Part shown: positions 62,482 to 64,000 of the stretch, piece after piece
Numbering within the stretch: position 1 is the stretch's first letter
Layout of the letters: every line of letters starts with the position of its first letter
Assembly (NCBI RefSeq): GCF_049800835.1
Contig: NZ_JBNAFU010000003.1
Coordinates: 62,001-126,000 of the forward strand
Direction of reading: 5' to 3'
DNA length: 64,000 bases
From: Dinoroseobacter sp049800835
GTDB taxonomy: Bacteria > Pseudomonadota > Alphaproteobacteria > Rhodobacterales > Rhodobacteraceae
Position numbers and translations under genes: made by a program
Notes under the pieces: generated by a model
What the model was told of the DNA's origin: nothing
What the model saw: only the letters and a program-made list of their open reading frames with translations
The model's database searches: none

Positions 62482-63350
62482 CAAGCCGCCTCCTGCTGGA
62501 CTGTCTTGAGGGCATCTTCGAGTTCGACGAAGGACGGGCGAAAATGGCCCGGCGTATTCTGACGACCGACTTCAATGCAAAGATTGACAGGATGCTTGTG
62601 CAGGCTCGCGACCAGGACCTCACGGATCAAGAGGTAGAAATTACTTTCCTCCTCCACCACGGATTTCACTTTGGCTGCGAAAGGACCGACCATGCCGTAG
62701 GCAAGAAAAACGCCAAGAAACGTCCCAACAAGCGCGCCACCAATCAGCTTTCCGAGAATTTCCGGTGGCTGGTCAATCGATGCCATGGTTTTGATAACCC
62801 CGAGAACAGCGGCAACAATACCCAAGGCAGGCAAGCCGTCCGCCATCGTCTGAAGGGCATGGCTCGAGTGCAGCGAATGCTCAAGATGGGCTTCCATACG
62901 CTTGTCCAGAACTTCCTCAACCTGATGAGGATCGTCATAATTCATTGAGGCGTTGCGCAGCGTATCCGCAATCAAGTCAACAGCTTCGTGGTCAGCGGCA
63001 ATCCTGCTGTATTTCGAGAAGATGTCTGAGTTCTCTGGCGCTTCGATATGCTCTTCAAGGGCAACAGGGTTTTGCTTTGCCAGTCGCAGAAGTTCGTAGA
63101 GCAAGCACAAAAGATCTCGATAGTCTTCGGACTTCCACTTCGCTCCTTTAAAGACTTTCCCCACATCCTTGATCGTGTGTTTTATCCCCGCCATATCGTT
63201 GCTGATAATGAAGGCACCAACGGCCGCACCGCCAATCATCGTAAACTCAAATGGCAGGGACTTCAGAATGATCCCCATTTTACCTCCAGCAGCCAGATAG
63301 CCGCCGAAGACCATGACGAAGACGATTACAACACCGACAATTCCGATCAT
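62481..63350 (-). CDS. motA: flagellar motor stator protein MotA
   Basis: Proton-channel stator subunit, 289 residues, four membrane helices. Typical sequence: start MIGIVGVVIVFVMVFGGYLA, the cytoplasmic loop around KSEDYRDLLCLLYELLRLAKQ (charged residues for FliG contact), and IGGALVGTFLGVFLAYGMVGP with the conserved proline. The length and GGYLAAGG start fit the proton-driven MotA long form. motB is not in the window. Confidence 0.96.
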   Translation of the reverse strand: MIGIVGVVIVFVMVFGGYLAAGGKMGIILKSLPFEFTMIGGAAVGAFIISNDMAGIKHTIKDVGKVFKGAKWKSEDYRDLLCLLYELLRLAKQNPVALEEHIEAPENSDIFSKYSRIAADHEAVDLIADTLRNASMNYDDPHQVEEVLDKRMEAHLEHSLHSSHALQTMADGLPALGIVAAVLGVIKTMASIDQPPEILGKLIGGALVGTFLGVFLAYGMVGPFAAKVKSVVEEESNFYLLIREVLVASLHKHPVNLCIEVGRQNTPGHFRPSFVELEDALKTVQQEAA

Positions 63351-63372
63351 CTCTCGCTCCGTTCCTTACTGA

Positions 63373-63987
63373 TTACTCTGAAGCGGGTCGCTCGCGCAGG
63401 TCGCGCGCATTGCGGCCTGCAATCAAAACACTGACCGCATAAGCAAAATCAGGGGACACTCCTGACAGCACCTGCGCTGCGATTTGCGGCTGCATGCGCC
63501 CCAGGAACCCCGCGGCAAATTCAGGCGACATGGTTTCGAAGAGCCCCGCAGCATCCTTCGGCTTCATCGCTTCATATACGGATACCAACCGATCAAGGTC
63601 ATCACGGGCAGTCTCGGAAGCGATCTGCCGTGAGTCTTCGAACTCTGCGCGTTCGGCGGCCAACTCTGCCTGCATCAACTGCAATTCCTCGTAGCTTTCG
63701 CGCATCAAGATGTCCGCCTCGGCAAGTTCCGCTTCCCTGAGCGATGCTGTCTCCAACTGCGCATCCAGCGCATCTCGATCCGATTGGAGCGTGCGATACA
63801 TCAGTTCAAGTTCAGGCAATCCGGTACAGACTTGCGCGCCATCCGCCGTCGTCGAACCTGCTTCAAATCCTGCCGTTGTGGCGAACACCGGCCCCAAACC
63901 CCCGCCCAACCGCAGCGCCGCGGACCCGGCAAACAAAAACGCGAGGACGAAAAGCGGATGCAGGATGAAACGCTTGAAATACTTCAT
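63373..63987 (-). CDS. MotE-like protein (coiled coil plus MgtE-N-like domain)
   Basis: 204 residues: an N-terminal membrane helix or signal (FILHPLFVLAFLFAGSAAL), a coiled coil at about 60-130 (ALDAQLETASLREAELAEAD; QLMQAELAAERAEFEDSRQI), and a C-terminal MgtE intracellular-domain-like part (YEAMKPKDAAGLFETMSPEF; FLGRMQPQIAAQVLSGV). This is the layout of MotE, the chaperone of periplasmic MotC in Sinorhizobium. Located 22 bases before motA. The right-hand 13 bases of the window are too short to assign. Confidence 0.8.
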   Translation of the reverse strand: MKYFKRFILHPLFVLAFLFAGSAALRLGGGLGPVFATTAGFEAGSTTADGAQVCTGLPELELMYRTLQSDRDALDAQLETASLREAELAEADILMRESYEELQLMQAELAAERAEFEDSRQIASETARDDLDRLVSVYEAMKPKDAAGLFETMSPEFAAGFLGRMQPQIAAQVLSGVSPDFAYAVSVLIAGRNARDLRERPASE

Positions 63988-64000
63988 CGCAAAGCGCCCC

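Overview
The window looks like chromosomal DNA of a flagellated alphaproteobacterium of the Rhodobacteraceae (Roseobacter group). This rests on gene content and order: dnaA-dnaN-recF next to rpsT, mutM, ubiE and ubiB; the FlaF/FlbT flagellin regulators beside a single flagellin gene; a MotE-like protein and a DUF1217 protein in the flagellar cluster; and a rhizobial/roseobacter-type glycerol ABC operon (glpDSTPQUVK). DNA is GC-rich, with visibly AT-richer stretches in the flagellar cluster and in one gene inserted in the glp operon. No tRNA, rRNA, CRISPR array, insertion sequence or prophage was found.

Layout. 1-2.9 kb: end of a protocatechuate operon (pcaC, pcaH, pcaG) followed by a beta-keto acid cleavage enzyme that may replace the usual last steps of the beta-ketoadipate pathway. 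3.0-6.0 kb: a dCache-PAS sensor kinase and FixJ-type response regulator. 6.0-6.76 kb: a gene-free stretch with strong palindromes. 6.8-11.7 kb: a LysR regulator divergent from dabB-dabA, a DAB-type inorganic carbon (bicarbonate) uptake system. 11.7-13.9 kb: an AraC regulator and cysK. 14.1-25.8 kb: the glycerol regulon, with glpD, an ABC importer (two ATPases, two permeases, GlpU, binding protein), glpK, an iron-type alcohol dehydrogenase with an altered metal site, an unknown three-helix membrane protein inserted in the operon, and divergent glpR. 25.8-28.8 kb: a tripartite tricarboxylate transporter (tctA, tctB, tctC). 29-34 kb: a ribbon-helix-helix regulator, a PHB-type esterase, a lytic transglycosylase and a two-domain glycosyltransferase. 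33.9-42.8 kb: housekeeping block recF-dnaN-dnaA, rhodanese, rpsT, an enoyl-CoA hydratase, mutM, ubiE, ubiB. 42.8-64 kb: an APH-like kinase, then a flagellar supercluster covering hook, filament, rod, export gate, L-ring and stator genes.

How they work together. The first half is a carbon-acquisition region: aromatic acids to acetyl-CoA and succinyl-CoA, bicarbonate uptake, glycerol import and oxidation, and tricarboxylate import, each with its own adjacent regulator. The second half builds and drives the flagellum. The candidates for undescribed biology are: the periplasmic AMIN-like/helical-repeat protein translationally coupled to motA and following a MotE-like gene (a possible MotC analogue); a 55-residue coupled ORF just upstream of the flagellin gene; a shared 25-bp motif in two divergent flagellar promoters; a flagellin with two similar modules in its surface region; and three convergent gene pairs whose stop codons interlock in a 4-bp overlap.
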